A stretch of 64,000 nt of DNA from Melastoma dodecandrum (Eukaryota > Streptophyta > Magnoliopsida > Myrtales > Melastomataceae): positions 1,319,501-1,383,500 of the forward strand of contig JARUPY010000602.1 of NCBI GenBank assembly GCA_029817715.1, written 5' to 3'. The position numbers and the translations under genes are program-made. Positions 10,905 to 24,511 of this stretch are shown here, piece after piece (positions within the stretch are counted from its first letter, which is position 1; each line of letters starts with the position of its first letter). A model generated the notes under the pieces. That model was not told the DNA's origin, ran no database searches, and saw nothing but the letters and a program-made list of their open reading frames with translations.

Positions 10905-11659
10905 TTAAACACAAACACGGTTGTTTGTTTCCCGACATAATAAAACAGTGGCCGCATCTGCTGTGACCGCAAAGATTGTATCTGTGATGATAGAATGAAC
11001 TTCTGTTATCATTCATCACCTCATTATTTAGTATGATTTGGGTTATTCACTGAAGAACTATCTTCCACGCATTGTCCACGTATCCTATGCACAGACGTAA
11101 GGCAACAGACGGTGATCACGGTCGAGGATTATCGAACTCGAATTCGATGAACGAGTCTCGACAAGATAGCCTAGGTACGATAAGTTTTGAACCGAATAGA
11201 GAATCCAAGTCACTCACTAAGATCAACCCACGTTGGTCATAGGAATAATTTTTTTTCTCGCTTTTTCCCAATAATTTCATTTAATTTGGGCTTGTTCCTA
11301 GGCGCGATGTGGGCCTGGGCTTCACTTCACCCCGTCGCTCCTCACTTTCCCTCTGATAAACTCCAAACATATCTTGGTTCTTAAGACTGGCCAGGGCGTG
11401 GATGTTCGAAACCGATGTCTTGACTGCTGCTCGTCGCGTTAACGGGGGCACCCTGGTGCTTTTGGTTCATGCGGTGGAAATGGAAAAGAAAGTTTCTGTA
11501 GTGCAAAGGGAAAAGAAATGGTCCTTTTGCTTTCGGAAGCAGAAAATAAAGAGAGATCTTGTCTTAGAATGAAAAAGGTTACATTGGAATCCTCCCTTGT
11601 TCCGTCAACGAAAGAATTTTGTCAGCTAAGTGATGTTCACTTATTTGTGTCGAGTGCGT

Positions 11660-12325
11660 CTAGTTGTCCCACCAGAACTGCGACTGCAGGTACTTCACGA
11701 CGTCCTTGTCCACCTGGAAGGCCTTCGTGAGGACGTCCGAGGAGATCGGAGGCTGTGAACCGAATACAGAGTTGGCAACGGTAATGACGCCGGGGTTCTG
11801 GCTACTCAGGCCTGCAAAGGCCACCGCATTGGTCTTTCCGATGTTGAACTGGAAGTGGATGAGCCCTATGGGGAACACGAATACGTCTCCCGGATACAGG
11901 ACCTTGGTGAATAGACGGTTCCCGAGCTGGTTGGAGGTGACGAAACCCACGTACAAGGTACCCTCCACAACAACAAGGATTTCAGTCCCCCGTGGATGAG
12001 TGTGGGGAGGGTTCAGGCCGTAGGGTGCGAAGTCAATGCGGGCCATCGAGATCCCGAGAGTGTTGATTCCGGCAAACTGGTCGACAAAAGCAGGGGTGAC
12101 TTTCGATCCCAGGGGGTTAGATGTGTTTCCAGGCGTCCTGAATCCGGTGAAGGTGAAGTCATCGGCGGAGGCAAGCTTCGGGTCCTTGCAGAACTTCCCG
12201 TTGACGAAGACCGCATCCTTGGTGCTGTTGACGGCTACACAAAAGTCTTGAAGAGGACTTGGGTCATAGGCAAGGGCGCAGACATTCACGAGAACCAGGA
12301 TCGCAAGGGTGGCGAGGAACTTCAT
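11660..12325 (-). CDS. Germin-like protein GLP-M copy 3
   Basis: Complete 221-aa intronless gene, protein identical to the other GLP-M copies. Start codon at 12325-12323. Confidence 0.96.
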   Translation of the reverse strand: MKFLATLAILVLVNVCALAYDPSPLQDFCVAVNSTKDAVFVNGKFCKDPKLASADDFTFTGFRTPGNTSNPLGSKVTPAFVDQFAGINTLGISMARIDFAPYGLNPPHTHPRGTEILVVVEGTLYVGFVTSNQLGNRLFTKVLYPGDVFVFPIGLIHFQFNIGKTNAVAFAGLSSQNPGVITVANSVFGSQPPISSDVLTKAFQVDKDVVKYLQSQFWWDN

Positions 12326-13016
12326 GGTGGTGGTGGTGGGGGATGGGCTCGAGAAATCTCTCGTTTCGGTTATTCTGCTTGGATTTGAGGTTGTGGGATT
12401 TGTGAGATTGTGGGGGGTGATGGATGATCTCCATTTATAAAAAGGGATAATTTGACCCGGCATGGTTTCTTGGTGAAGAGGATCAACAGGCTAAGGATAA
12501 AATAATCCTCAGATGACCATGACCATGTCTTTCCGTCCGGATGAATGCCTGGAAATGGTCCCCCTCTCCATGCCAATTCCATCGCTCTTCTTCCGCTACG
12601 TGGAGCTGCAGCATTCAAGAACAGAAGCAGATCAAACCCTCCATAATTGATGCTTCCTTCTCCAGTTGGTTAATCTACGCAAGTACACAAGGAACAGTCG
12701 AATTGCCAAAACATATGGAAAAGGACCGTGTCTCCATCATCAACATCAAATGACTTCCAATCCGGCGAAAGTGTGTTGAAGAGGACAACGGTGAAAAGGT
12801 CATCTGTATTTGGTAGCTTTATATGAATGAAATCTCTCAAAAAGAAATCAAAGTTTGCCGAGTCAATCGTTTCCCCCAACCCCTAAACTATAAATACATG
12901 TTTCGTCCCCCCCATTCAAGCATATCGCTTCATCTCGTGCAGTGATCACTTCCAAGTTTCTGCAGAATCCCCACTGCTCAGAAATCGAAGGCCTTTGCCA
13001 ACTCAAATCTGCGAAT
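12326..13016. promoter_or_regulatory. Divergent promoter region, unit 4
   Basis: 691 bp, paired TATA boxes (rightward at about 12888-12896). Variants are 'ccaatccgg' with 'caatcgtttccc'. Confidence 0.75.
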
Positions 13017-13685
13017 ATGAAGTCCCTTACTACCCTTCTCTTCGTTGCTTTGGCAGCTGCATCTGCGCTTGCCTACGACCCCAGTCCTCTTCAGGATATT
13101 TGCGTGGCCGTGAACAGCACCAATGATGCGGTCTTCGTCAACGGGAAGTTCTGCAAGGACCCAAAGCTTTCCACTGCCGATGATTTCGTCTTCACTGGAT
13201 TCAGGAAACCCGGGAACACCTCCAACCCTCTCGGCTCGAAGGTGACTCAGGGGTTCGTCGACCAGTTCCCCGGGATCAACACGCTCGGGATATCCATGGC
13301 TCGCTTGGACTTCGCCCCCTACGGTCTTAACCCACCCCACATTCATCCTCGTGGCACTGAGATCCTGGTTGTTGTTGAGGGCACCTTGTTTGTGGGTTTC
13401 GTCACCTCGAACCAACTCGGGAACCGCCTCTTCACCAAGGTCCTCTACCCTGGAGACGTTTTCGTTTTCCCGATCGGTCTCATTCACTTCCAGCTTAACA
13501 TCGGTAAGACCAACGTGGTGGCCTTCGCTGGCCTGAGCAGCCAAAACCCAGGACTCATCGTGGTAGCCAATAACGTGTTCGGATCAAGCCCACCGATCTC
13601 ACGCGACGTCCTCACCAAGGCCTTCCAGGTTGACAACAAGGTGGTCAACTATCTCCAGTCCCAGTTCTGGACGGACAACAACTAA
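13017..13685 (+). CDS. Germin-like protein GLP-A copy 4
   Basis: Intronless, 222 aa, complete. It has a private Asn in [13 protein letters not shown] synonymous T in 'cacattcatcc' (about 13338), 'agcaacaacaatccc' after the stop, 'ggtacttcagtgcc' and 'cacgatcctggatt' (to about 13880) are shared with the dispersed gene at 35635 rather than with most array copies. This suggests exchange between the two. Confidence 0.95.
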   Translation: MKSLTTLLFVALAAASALAYDPSPLQDICVAVNSTNDAVFVNGKFCKDPKLSTADDFVFTGFRKPGNTSNPLGSKVTQGFVDQFPGINTLGISMARLDFAPYGLNPPHIHPRGTEILVVVEGTLFVGFVTSNQLGNRLFTKVLYPGDVFVFPIGLIHFQLNIGKTNVVAFAGLSSQNPGLIVVANNVFGSSPPISRDVLTKAFQVDNKVVNYLQSQFWTDNN

Positions 13686-14309
13686 AGCAACAACAATCCC
13701 CGGGGTTCAATTTATTGAACTTAGATTGGTTTATACTGATTGTATTTGTATTGATCATATTTTGAATAATGAATGGTACTTCAGTGCCTCAATTGAAATA
13801 ATTAAATAAAAAGGATTGTTGTTTTATTTATCTCCGATGTTCCTTTCAACTTTGGCACATAGATTCACGATCCTGGATTAACTCCTATGGCGATTTCGTA
13901 AACGGGAAACTCGTGACCAGACAAAGTGGCGAAACCATAAATGCCTTCTGCCTAAATAATCAGTCTTTAGTCTTCAGCCACTGTAACTGCCTTCTGCTTT
14001 GACGTCGAACGACATAAGGATATATTGTTGGTCTATCAATGGTTAAGCTACGACCAAATGTAGCCCCTTCTAAAGATTACTTCACATGTACGATCAATCC
14101 ACAAGCTCGGCATCCGATCGCAGTGCTAGTCATGTCCTCGGAGTCCAAATGCTTTGAAACCCAACTCATATGGTCCAGGAAGACATTCTGTGTTTCAATA
14201 TGCTGGAGTTCTTTACTGGATTGTTTAGAATGGTTCATTAGACAGCTCATGTTTCGACTAACCATTTTTTAGAAATTCCCAGATTTTAAACACTTAGGAT
14301 CTGGATTTC

Positions 14310-14973
14310 ATGTTAATCGACGTACAATCTCCACCTGACGGAGGTAAGACATTTATTTCGGGATAGAACTCATTGTGAATCCTGGTTGCGACAAGCATGA
14401 ACATTGTGAAGATTTGCAGTGTTCGTCAATGGGAAGTTCTGCAAGGACCCGAAACTGGCCACCGCCGATGATTTCCTGTTCACTGGGTTGAGGACCCCCG
14501 GTAACACTAACAACCCGCTCGGATCAAAGGTCACTCCTGCTTTCGTAGACCAGTTCCCGGGAATCAACACGCTCGGCATCTCCATGGCTCGCCTGGACTT
14601 TGCTCCCAACGGCCTGAACCCTCCCCATACTCATCCCCGTGGCACAGAGATCCTGGTCGTCATCGAGGGCACTCTGTATGTCGGATTCGTCACCTCGAAC
14701 CAGCTCAACAACAAACTCCTCACCAAGATCCTCAATCCGGGAGACGTGTTCGTCTTCCCCATTGGCCTCATCCACTTCCAGCTGAACGTGGGGAAGACTA
14801 ACGCGGTGGCATTTGCTGGCCTGAGCAGCCAGAGCCCTGGAGTCATCACGATTGCCAACTCAGTGTTTGGAGCTAAGCCCCCGATCTCGGACGACGTCCT
14901 TGCCAAGGCTTTCCAGGTGGATAAGAAGGTGGTCGACGCCCTCCAGGCTCAGTTTTGGTACGACAACAACTAA
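14310..14973 (+). pseudogene. GLP-B relic copy 4
   Basis: Candidate replacement ATG 14310, donor/acceptor remnant, intact exon 2 from 14420. [10 protein letters not shown] allele; protein as copy 1. Confidence 0.75.
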
Positions 14974-15729
14974 TTAAACACAAACACGGTTGTTTGTTTC
15001 CCGACATAATAAAACAGTGGCCGCATCTGCTGTGACCGCAAAGATTGTATCTGTGATGATAGAATGAACTTCTGTTATCATTCATCACCTCATTATTTAG
15101 TATGATTTGGGTTATTCACTGAAGAACTATCTTCCACGCATTGTCCACGTATCCTATGCACAGACGTAAGGCAACAGACAGTGATCACGGTCGAGGATTA
15201 TCGAACTCGAATTCGATGAACGAGTCTCGACAAGATAGCCTAGGTACGATAAGTTTTGAACCGAATAGAGAATCCAAGTCACTCACTAAGATCAACCCAC
15301 GTTGGTCATAGGAATAATTTTTTTTCTCGCTTTTTCCCAATAATTTCATTTAATTTGGGCTTGTTCCTAGGCGCGATGTGGGCCTGGGCTTCACTTCACC
15401 CCGTCGCTCCTCACTTTCCCTCTGATAAACTCCAAACATATCTTGGTTCTTAAGACTGGCCAGGGCGTGGATGTTCGAAAACCGATGTCTTGACCGGTGC
15501 TCGTCGCGTTAACGGGGGCACCCTGGTGCTTTTGGTTCATGCGGTGGAAATGGAAAAGAAAGTTTCTGTAGTGCAAAGGGAAAAGAAATGGTCCTTTTGC
15601 TTTCGGAAGCAGAAAATAAAGAGAGATCTTGTCTTAGAATGAAAAAGGTTACATTGGAATCCTCCCTTGTTCCGTCAACGAAAGAATTTTGTCAGCTAAG
15701 TGATGTTCACTTATTTGTGTCGAGTGCGT

Positions 15730-16395
15730 CTAGTTGTCCCACCAGAACTGCGACTGCAGGTACTTCACGACGTCCTTGTCCACCTGGAAGGCCTTCGTGA
15801 GGACGTCCGAGGAGATCGGAGGCTGTGAACCGAATACAGAGTTGGCAACGGTAATGACGCCGGGGTTCTGGCTACTCAGGCCTGCAAAGGCCACCGCATT
15901 GGTCTTTCCGATGTTGAACTGGAAGTGGATGAGCCCTATGGGGAACACGAATACGTCTCCCGGATACAGGACCTTGGTGAATAGACGGTTCCCGAGCTGG
16001 TTGGAGGTGACGAAACCCACGTACAAGGTACCCTCCACAACAACAAGGATTTCAGTCCCCCGTGGATGAGTGTGGGGAGGGTTCAGGCCGTAGGGTGCGA
16101 AGTCAATGCGGGCCATCGAGATCCCGAGAGTGTTGATTCCGGCAAACTGGTCGACAAAAGCAGGGGTGACTTTCGATCCCAGGGGGTTAGATGTGTTTCC
16201 AGGCGTCCTGAATCCGGTGAAGGTGAAGTCATCGGCGGAGGCAAGCTTCGGGTCCTTGCAGAACTTCCCGTTGACGAAGACCGCATCCTTGGTGCTGTTG
16301 ACGGCTACACAAAAGTCTTGAAGAGGACTTGGGTCATAGGCAAGGGCGCAGACATTCACGAGAACCAGGATCGCAAGGGTGGCGAGGAACTTCAT
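15730..16395 (-). CDS. Germin-like protein GLP-M copy 4
   Basis: Complete 221-aa intronless gene, protein identical to the other GLP-M copies. The spacer on its 3' side carries one extra A near 15480 and a 'gaccggtgc' variant not seen in other units. Confidence 0.96.
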   Translation of the reverse strand: MKFLATLAILVLVNVCALAYDPSPLQDFCVAVNSTKDAVFVNGKFCKDPKLASADDFTFTGFRTPGNTSNPLGSKVTPAFVDQFAGINTLGISMARIDFAPYGLNPPHTHPRGTEILVVVEGTLYVGFVTSNQLGNRLFTKVLYPGDVFVFPIGLIHFQFNIGKTNAVAFAGLSSQNPGVITVANSVFGSQPPISSDVLTKAFQVDKDVVKYLQSQFWWDN

Positions 16396-17086
16396 GGTGG
16401 TGGTGGTGGGGGATGGGCTCGAGAAATCTCTCGTTTCGGTTATTCTGCTTGGATTTGAGGTTGTGGGATTTGTGAGATTGTGGGGGGTGATGGATGATCT
16501 CCATTTATAAAAAGGGATAATTTGACCCGGCATGGTTTCTTGGTGAAGAGGATCAACAGGCTAAGGATAAAATAATCCTCAGATGACCATGACCATGTCT
16601 TTCCGTCCGGATGAATGCCTGGAAATGGTCCCCCTCTCCATGCCAATTCCATCGCTCTTCTTCCGCTACGTGGAGCTGCAGCATTCAAGAACAGAAGCAG
16701 ATCAAACCCTCCATAATTGATGCTTCCTTCTCCAGTTGGTTAATCTACGCAAGTACACAAGGAACAGTCGAATTGCCAAAACATATGGAAAAGGACCGTG
16801 TCTCCATCATCAACATCAAATGACTTCCGATCCGGCGAAAGTGTGTTGAAGAGGACAACGGTGAAAAGGTCATCTGTATTTGGTAGCTTTATATGAATGA
16901 AATCTCTCAAAAAGAAATCAAAGTTTGCCGAGTCAATCGTTTCCCCCAACCCCTAAACTATAAATACATGTTTCGTCCCCCCCATTCAAGCATATCGCTT
17001 CATCTCGTGCAGTGATCACTTCCAAGTTTCTGCAGAATCCCCACTGCTCAGAAATCGAAGGCCTTTGCCAACTCAAATCTGCGAAT
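16396..17086. promoter_or_regulatory. Divergent promoter region, unit 5
   Basis: 691 bp, paired TATA boxes. Carries 'ccgatccgg' like units 1 and 2. Confidence 0.75.
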
Positions 17087-17755
17087 ATGAAGTCCCTTAC
17101 TACCCTTCTCTTCGTTGCTTTGGCAGCTGCATCTGCGCTTGCCTACGACCCCAGTCCTCTTCAGGATATTTGCGTGGCCGTGAACAGCACCAAGGATGCG
17201 GTCTTCATCAACGGGAAGTTCTGCAAGGACCCAAAGCTTTCCACTGCCGATGATTTCGTCTTCACTGGATTCAGGAAACCCGGGAACACCTCCAACCCTC
17301 TCGGCTCGAAGGTGACTCAGGGGTTCGTCGACCAGTTCCCCGGGATCAACACGCTCGGGATATCCATGGCTCGCTTGGACTTCGCCCCCTACGGTCTTAA
17401 CCCACCCCACATCCATCCTCGTGGCACTGAGATCCTGGTTGTTGTTGAGGGCACCTTGTTTGTGGGTTTCGTCACCTCGAACCAACTCGGGAACCGCCTC
17501 TTCACCAAGGTCCTCTACCCTGGAGACGTTTTCGTTTTCCCGATCGGTCTCATTCACTTCCAGCTTAACATCGGTAAGACCAACGTGGTGGCCTTCGCTG
17601 GCCTGAGCAGCCAAAACCCAGGACTCATCGTGGTAGCCAATAACGTGTTCGGATCAAGCCCACCGATCTCACGCGACGTCCTCACCAAGGCCTTCCAGGT
17701 TGACAACAAGGTGGTCAACTATCTCCAGTCCCAGTTCTGGACGGACAACAACTAA
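17087..17755 (+). CDS. Germin-like protein GLP-A copy 5
   Basis: Intronless, 222 aa, complete. [11 protein letters not shown] (as copies 1 and 2) combined with STADDF (as copies 3, 4, 6 and 7), so the N-terminal region is a recombinant of the two haplotypes. Confidence 0.95.
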   Translation: MKSLTTLLFVALAAASALAYDPSPLQDICVAVNSTKDAVFINGKFCKDPKLSTADDFVFTGFRKPGNTSNPLGSKVTQGFVDQFPGINTLGISMARLDFAPYGLNPPHIHPRGTEILVVVEGTLFVGFVTSNQLGNRLFTKVLYPGDVFVFPIGLIHFQLNIGKTNVVAFAGLSSQNPGLIVVANNVFGSSPPISRDVLTKAFQVDNKVVNYLQSQFWTDNN

Positions 17756-18368
17756 AGCAACAATAATCCCCGGGGTTCAATTTATTGAACTTAGATTGGT
17801 TTATACTGATTGTATTGATCATATTTTGAATAATGAATGGTAGTGCCTCAATTGAAATAATTAAATAAAAAGGATTGTTGTTTTATTTATCTCCGATGTT
17901 CCTTTCAGCTTTGGCACATGGATTCACGATCATGAATTAACTCCTATGGCGATTTCGTAAACGGGAAACTCGTGACCAGACAAAGTGGCGAAACCATAAA
18001 TGCCTTCTGCCTAAATAATCAGTCTTTAGTCTTCAGCCACTGTAACTGCCTTCTGCTTTGACGTCGAACGACATAAGGATATATTGTTGGTCTATCAATG
18101 GTTAAGCTACGACCAAATGTAGCCCCTTCTAAAGATTACTTCACATGTACGATCAATCCACAAGCTCGGCATCCGATCGCAGTGCTAGTCATGTCCTCGG
18201 AGTCCAAATGCTTTGAAACCCAACTCATATGGTCCAGGAAGACATTCTGTGTTTCAATATGCTGGAGTTCTTTACTGGATTGTTTAGAATGGTTCATTAG
18301 ACAGCTCATGTTTCGACTAACCATTTTTTAGAAATTCCCAGATTTTAAACACTTAGGATCTGGATTTC

Positions 18369-19032
18369 ATGTTAATCGACGTACAATCTCCACCTGACGG
18401 AGGTAAGACATTTATTTCAGGATAGAACTCATTGTGAATCCTGGTTGCGACAAGCATAAACATTGTGAAGATTTGCAGTGTTCGTCAATGGGAAGTTCTG
18501 CAAGGACCCGAAACTGGCCACCGCCGATGATTTCCTGTTCACTGGGTTGAGGACCCCCGGTAACACTAACAACCCGCTCGGATCAAAGGTCACTCCTGCT
18601 TTCGTAGACCAGTTCCCGGGAATCAACACGCTCGGCATCTCCATGGCTCGCCTGGACTTTGCTCCCAACGGCCTGAACCCTCCCCATACTCATCCCCGTG
18701 GCACAGAGATCCTGGTCGTCATCGAGGGCACTCTGTATGTCGGATTCGTCACCTCGAACCAGCTCAACAACAAACTCTTCACCAAGATCCTCTATCCGGG
18801 AGACGTGTTCGTCTTCCCCATTGGCCTCATCCACTTCCAGCTGAACGTGGGGAAGACTAACGCGGTGGCATTTGCTGGCCTGAGCAGCCAGAGCCCTGGA
18901 GTCATCACGATTGCCAACTCAGTGTTTGGAGCTAAGCCCCCGATCTCGGACGAAGTCCTTGCCAAGGCTTTCCAGGTGGATAAGAAGGTGGTCGACGCTC
19001 TCCAGGCTCAGTTTTGGTACGACAACAACTAA
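18369..19032 (+). pseudogene. GLP-B relic copy 5
   Basis: Candidate ATG 18369, exon 2 from 18479, open. [10 protein letters not shown] and ISDEVLAK; the Glu is shared only with copy 7. The intron remnant has 'agcataaac' instead of 'agcatgaac'. Confidence 0.75.
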
Positions 19033-19787
19033 TTAAACACAAACACGGTTGTTTGTTTCCCGACATAATAAAACAGTGGCCGCATCTGCTGTGACCGCAA
19101 AGATTGTATCTGTGATGATAGAATGAACTTCTGTTATCATTCATCACCTCATTATTTAGTATGATTTGGGTTATTCACTGAAGAACTATCTTCCACGCAT
19201 TGTCCACGTATCCTCTGCACAGACGTAAGGCAACAGACGGTGATCACGGTCGAGGATTATCGAACTCGAATTCGATGAACGAGTCTCGACAAGATAGCCT
19301 AGGTACGATAAGTTTTGAACCGAATAGAGAATCCAAGTCACTCACTAAGATCAACCCACGTTGGTCATAGGAATAATTTTTTTTCTCGCTTTTTCCCAAT
19401 AATTTCATTTAATTTGGGCTTGTTCCTAGGCGCGATGTGGGCCTGGGCTTCACTTCACCCCGTCGCTCCTCACTTTCCCTCTGATAAACTCCAAACATAT
19501 CTTGGTTCTTAAGACTGGCCAGGGCGTGGATGTTCGAAACCGATGTCTTGACTGCTGCTCGTCGCGTTAACGGGGGCACCCTGGTGCTTTTGGTTCATGC
19601 GGTGGAAATGGAAAAGAAAGTTTCTGTAGTGCAAAGGGAAAAGAAATGGTCCTTTTGCTTTCGGAAGCAGAAAATAAAGAGAGATCTTGTCTTAGAATGA
19701 AAAAGGTTACATTGGAATCCTCCCTTGTTCCGTCAACGAAAGAATTTTGTCAGCTAAGTGATGTTCACTTATTTGTGTCGAGTGCGT

Positions 19788-20453
19788 CTAGTTGTCCCAC
19801 CAGAACTGCGACTGCAGGTACTTCACGACGTCCTTGTCCACCTGGAAGGCCTTCGTGAGGACGTCCGAGGAGATCGGAGGCTGTGAACCGAATACAGAGT
19901 TGGCAACGGTAATGACGCCGGGGTTCTGGCTACTCAGGCCTGCAAAGGCCACCGCATTGGTCTTTCCGATGTTGAACTGGAAGTGGATGAGCCCTATGGG
20001 GAACACGAATACGTCTCCCGGATACAGGACCTTGGTGAATAGACGGTTCCCGAGCTGGTTGGAGGTGACGAAACCCACGTACAAGGTACCCTCCACAACA
20101 ACAAGGATTTCAGTCCCCCGTGGATGAGTGTGGGGAGGGTTCAGGCCGTAGGGTGCGAAGTCAATGCGGGCCATCGAGATCCCGAGAGTGTTGATTCCGG
20201 CAAACTGGTCGACAAAAGCAGGGGTGACTTTCGATCCCAGGGGGTTAGATGTGTTTCCAGGCGTCCTGAATCCGGTGAAGGTGAAGTCATCGGCGGAGGC
20301 AAGCTTCGGGTCCTTGCAGAACTTCCCGTTGACGAAGACCGCATCCTTGGTGCTGTTGACGGCTACACAAAAGTCTTGAAGAGGACTTGGGTCATAGGCA
20401 AGGGCGCAGACATTCACGAGAACCAGGATCGCAAGGGTGGCGAGGAACTTCAT
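19788..20453 (-). CDS. Germin-like protein GLP-M copy 5
   Basis: Complete 221-aa intronless gene, protein identical to the other GLP-M copies. Confidence 0.96.
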   Translation of the reverse strand: MKFLATLAILVLVNVCALAYDPSPLQDFCVAVNSTKDAVFVNGKFCKDPKLASADDFTFTGFRTPGNTSNPLGSKVTPAFVDQFAGINTLGISMARIDFAPYGLNPPHTHPRGTEILVVVEGTLYVGFVTSNQLGNRLFTKVLYPGDVFVFPIGLIHFQFNIGKTNAVAFAGLSSQNPGVITVANSVFGSQPPISSDVLTKAFQVDKDVVKYLQSQFWWDN

Positions 20454-21144
20454 GGTGGTGGTGGTGGGGGATGGGCTCGAGAAATCTCTCGTTTCGGTTA
20501 TTCTGCTTGGATTTGAGGTTGTGGGATTTGTGAGATTGTGGGGGGTGATGGATGATCTCCATTTATAAAAAGGGATAATTTGACCCGGCATGGTTTCTTG
20601 GTGAAGAGGATCAACAGGCTAAGGATAAAATAATCCTCAGATGACCATGACCATGTCTTTCCGTCCGGATGAATGCCTGGAAATGGTCCCCCTCTCCATG
20701 CCAATTCCATCGCTCTTCTTCCGCTACGTGGAGCTGCAGCATTCAAGAACAGAAGCAGATCAAACCCTCCATAATTGATGCTTCCTTCTCCAGTTGGTTA
20801 ATCTACGCAAGTACACAAGGAACAGTCGAATTGCCAAAACATATGGAAAAGGACCGTGTCTCCATCATCAACATCAAATGACTTCCAATCCGGCGAAAGT
20901 GTGTTGAAGAGGACAACGGTGAAAAGGTCATCTGTATTTGGTAGCTTTATATGAATGAAATCTCTCAAAAAGAAATCAAAGTTTGCCGAGTCAATCGTTT
21001 CCCCCAACCCCTAAACTATAAATACATGTTTCGTCCCCCCCATTCAAGCATATCGCTTCATCTCGTGCAGTGATCACTTCCAAGTTTCTGCAGAATCCCC
21101 ACTGCTCAGAAATCGAAGGCCTTTGCCGACTCAACTCTGCGAAT
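20454..21144. promoter_or_regulatory. Divergent promoter region, unit 6
   Basis: 691 bp, paired TATA boxes. The GLP-A leader reads 'ccgactcaactctg' as in unit 3, where the other units read 'ccaactcaaatctg'. Confidence 0.75.
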
Positions 21145-21813
21145 ATGAAGTCCCTTACTACCCTTCTCTTCATTGCTTTGGCAGCTGCATCTGCACTTGC
21201 CTACGACCCCAGTCCTCTTCAGGATATTTGCGTGGCCGTGAACAGCACCAAGGATGCGGTCTTCGTCAACGGGAAGTTCTGCAAGGACCCAAAGCTTTCC
21301 ACTGCCGATGATTTCGTCTTCACTGGATTCAGGAAACCCGGGAACACCTCCAACCCTCTCGGCTCGAAGGTGACTCAGGGGTTCGTCGACCAGTTCCCCG
21401 GGATCAACACGCTCGGGATATCCATGGCTCGCTTGGACTTCGCCCCCTACGGTCTTAACCCACCCCACATCCATCCTCGTGGCACTGAGATCCTGGTTGT
21501 TGTTGAGGGCACCTTGTTTGTGGGTTTCGTCACCTCGAACCAACTCGGGAACCGCCTCTTCACCAAGGTCCTCTACCCTGGAGACGTTTTCGTTTTCCCG
21601 ATCGGTCTCATTCACTTCCAGCTTAACATCGGTAAGACCAACGTGGTGGCCTTCGCTGGCCTGAGCAGCCAAAACCCAGGACTCATCGTGGTAGCCAATA
21701 ACGTGTTCGGACCAAGCCCACCGATCTCACGCGACGTCCTCACCAAGGCCTTCCAGGTTGACAACAAGGTGGTCAACTATCTCCAGTCCCAGTTCTGGAC
21801 GGACAACAACTAA
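21145..21813 (+). CDS. Germin-like protein GLP-A copy 6
   Basis: Intronless, 222 aa, complete. Signal peptide with Ile10 (as copy 3). [18 protein letters not shown], and a private Ser to Pro in VFGPSPPIS near 21711, outside the cupin boxes. Confidence 0.95.
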   Translation: MKSLTTLLFIALAAASALAYDPSPLQDICVAVNSTKDAVFVNGKFCKDPKLSTADDFVFTGFRKPGNTSNPLGSKVTQGFVDQFPGINTLGISMARLDFAPYGLNPPHIHPRGTEILVVVEGTLFVGFVTSNQLGNRLFTKVLYPGDVFVFPIGLIHFQLNIGKTNVVAFAGLSSQNPGLIVVANNVFGPSPPISRDVLTKAFQVDNKVVNYLQSQFWTDNN

Positions 21814-22426
21814 AGCAACAATAATCCCCGGGGTTCAATTTATTGAACTTAGATTGGTTTATACTGATTGTATTGATCATATTTTGAATAATGAATGGTA
21901 GTGCCTCAATTGAAATAATTAAATAAAAAGGATTGTTGTTTTATTTATCTCCGATGTTCCTTTCAGCTTTGGCACATGGATTCACGATCATGAATTAACT
22001 CCTATGGCGATTTCGTAAACGGGAAACTCGTGACCAGACAAAATAGCGAAACCATAAATGCCTTCTGCCTAAATAATCAGTCTTTAGTCTTCAGCCACTG
22101 TAACTGCCTTCTGCTTTGACGTCGAACGACATAAGGATATATTGTTGGTCTATCAATGGTTAAGCTACGACCAAATGTAGCCCCTTCTAAAGATTACTTC
22201 ACATGTACGATCAATCCACAAGCTCGGCATCCGATCGCAGTGCTAGTCATGTCCTCGGAGTCCAAATGCTTTGAAACCCAACTCATATGGTCCAGGAAGA
22301 CATTCTGTGTTTCAATATGCTGGAGTTCTTTACTGGATTGTTTAGAATGGTTCATTAGACAGCTCATGTTTCGACTAACCATTTTTTAGAAATTCCCAGA
22401 TTTTAAACACTTAGGATCTGGATTTC

Positions 22427-23090
22427 ATGTTAATCGACGTACAATCTCCACCTGACGGAGGTAAGACATTTATTTCGGGATAGAACTCATTGTGAATCCT
22501 GGTTGCGACAAGCATGAACATTGTGAAGATTTGCAGTGTTCGTCAATGGGAAGTTCTGCAAGGACCCGAAACTGGCCACCGCCGATGATTTCCTGTTCAC
22601 TGGGTTGAGGACCCCCGGTAACACTAACAACCCGCTCGGATCAAAGGTCACTCCTGCTTTCGTAGACCAGTTCCCGGGAATCAACACGCTCGGCATCTCC
22701 ATGGCTCGCCTGGACTTTGCTCCCAACGGCCTGAACCCTCCCCATACTCATCCCCGTGGCACAGAGATCCTGGTCGTCATCGAGGGCACTCTGTATGTCG
22801 GATTCGTCACCTCGAACCAGCTCAACAACAAACTCCTCACCAAGATCCTCAATCCGGGAGACGTGTTCGTCTTCCCCATTGGCCTCATCCACTTCCAGCT
22901 GAACGTGGGGAAGACCAACGCGGTGGCATTTGCTGGCCTGAGAAGCCAGAGCCCTGGAGTCATCACGATTGCCAACTCAGTGTTTGGAGCTAAGCCCCCG
23001 ATCTCGGACGACGTCCTTGCCAAGGCTTTCCAGGTGGATAAGAAGGTGGTCGACGCCCTCCAGGCTCAGTTTTGGTACGACAACAACTAA
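22427..23090 (+). pseudogene. GLP-B relic copy 6
   Basis: Candidate ATG 22427, exon 2 from 22537, open. [10 protein letters not shown] and GLRSQ, the latter shared with copy 2 but without its frameshift. Confidence 0.75.
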
Positions 23091-23845
23091 TTAAACACAA
23101 ACACGGTTGTTTGTTTCCCGACATAATAAAACAGTGGCCGCATCTGCTGTGACCGCAAAGATTGTATCTGTGATGATAGAATGAACTTCTGTTATCATTC
23201 ATCACCTCATTATTTAGTATGATTTGGGTTATTCACTGAAGAACTATCTTCCACGCATTGTCCACGTATCCTCTGCACAGACGTAAGGCAACAGACGGTG
23301 ATCACGGTCGAGGATTATCGAACTCGAATTCGATGAACGAGTCTCGACAAGATAGCCTAGGTACGATAAGTTTTGAACCGAATAGAGAATCCAAGTCACT
23401 CACTAAGATCAACCCACGTTGGTCATAGGAATAATTTTTTTTCTCGCTTTTTCCCAATAATTTCATTTAATTTGGGCTTGTTCCTAGGCGCGATGTGGGC
23501 CTGGGCTTCACTTCACCCCGTCGCTCCTCACTTTCCCTCTGATAAACTCCAAACATATCTTGGTTCTTAAGACTGGCCAGGGCGTGGATGTTCGAAACCG
23601 ATGTCTTGACTGCTGCTCGTCGCGTTAACGGGGGCACCCTGGTGCTTTTGGTTCATGCGGTGGAAATGGAAAAGAAAGTTTCTGTAGTGCAAAGGGAAAA
23701 GAAATGGTCCTTTTGCTTTCGGAAGCAGAAAATAAAGAGAGATCTTGTCTTAGAATGAAAAAGGTTACATTGGAATCCTCCCTTGTTCCGTCAACGAAAG
23801 AATTTTGTCAGCTAAGTGATGTTCACTTATTTGTGTCGAGTGCGT

Positions 23846-24511
23846 CTAGTTGTCCCACCAGAACTGCGACTGCAGGTACTTCACGACGTCCTTGTCCACC
23901 TGGAAGGCCTTCGTGAGGACGTCCGAGGAGATCGGAGGCTGTGAACCGAATACAGAGTTGGCAACGGTAATGACGCCGGGGTTCTGGCTACTCAGGCCTG
24001 CAAAGGCCACCGCATTGGTCTTTCCGATGTTGAACTGGAAGTGGATGAGCCCTATGGGGAACACGAATACGTCTCCCGGATACAGGACCTTGGTGAATAG
24101 ACGGTTCCCGAGCTGGTTGGAGGTGACGAAACCCACGTACAAGGTACCCTCCACAACAACAAGGATTTCAGTCCCCCGTGGATGAGTGTGGGGAGGGTTC
24201 AGGCCGTAGGGTGCGAAGTCAATGCGGGCCATCGAGATCCCGAGAGTGTTGATTCCGGCAAACTGGTCGACAAAAGCAGGGGTGACTTTCGATCCCAGGG
24301 GGTTAGATGTGTTTCCAGGCGTCCTGAATCCGGTGAAGGTGAAGTCATCGGCGGAGGCAAGCTTCGGGTCCTTGCAGAACTTCCCGTTGACGAAGACCGC
24401 ATCCTTGGTGCTGTTGACGGCTACACAAAAGTCTTGAAGAGGACTTGGGTCATAGGCAAGGGCGCAGACATTCACGAGAACCAGGATCGCAAGGGTGGCG
24501 AGGAACTTCAT
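23846..24511 (-). CDS. Germin-like protein GLP-M copy 6
   Basis: Complete 221-aa intronless gene, protein identical to the other copies. One base differs in its 5' leader (near 24573, 'gatttgcgg' against 'gatttgagg'). Confidence 0.96.
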   Translation of the reverse strand: MKFLATLAILVLVNVCALAYDPSPLQDFCVAVNSTKDAVFVNGKFCKDPKLASADDFTFTGFRTPGNTSNPLGSKVTPAFVDQFAGINTLGISMARIDFAPYGLNPPHTHPRGTEILVVVEGTLYVGFVTSNQLGNRLFTKVLYPGDVFVFPIGLIHFQFNIGKTNAVAFAGLSSQNPGVITVANSVFGSQPPISSDVLTKAFQVDKDVVKYLQSQFWWDN

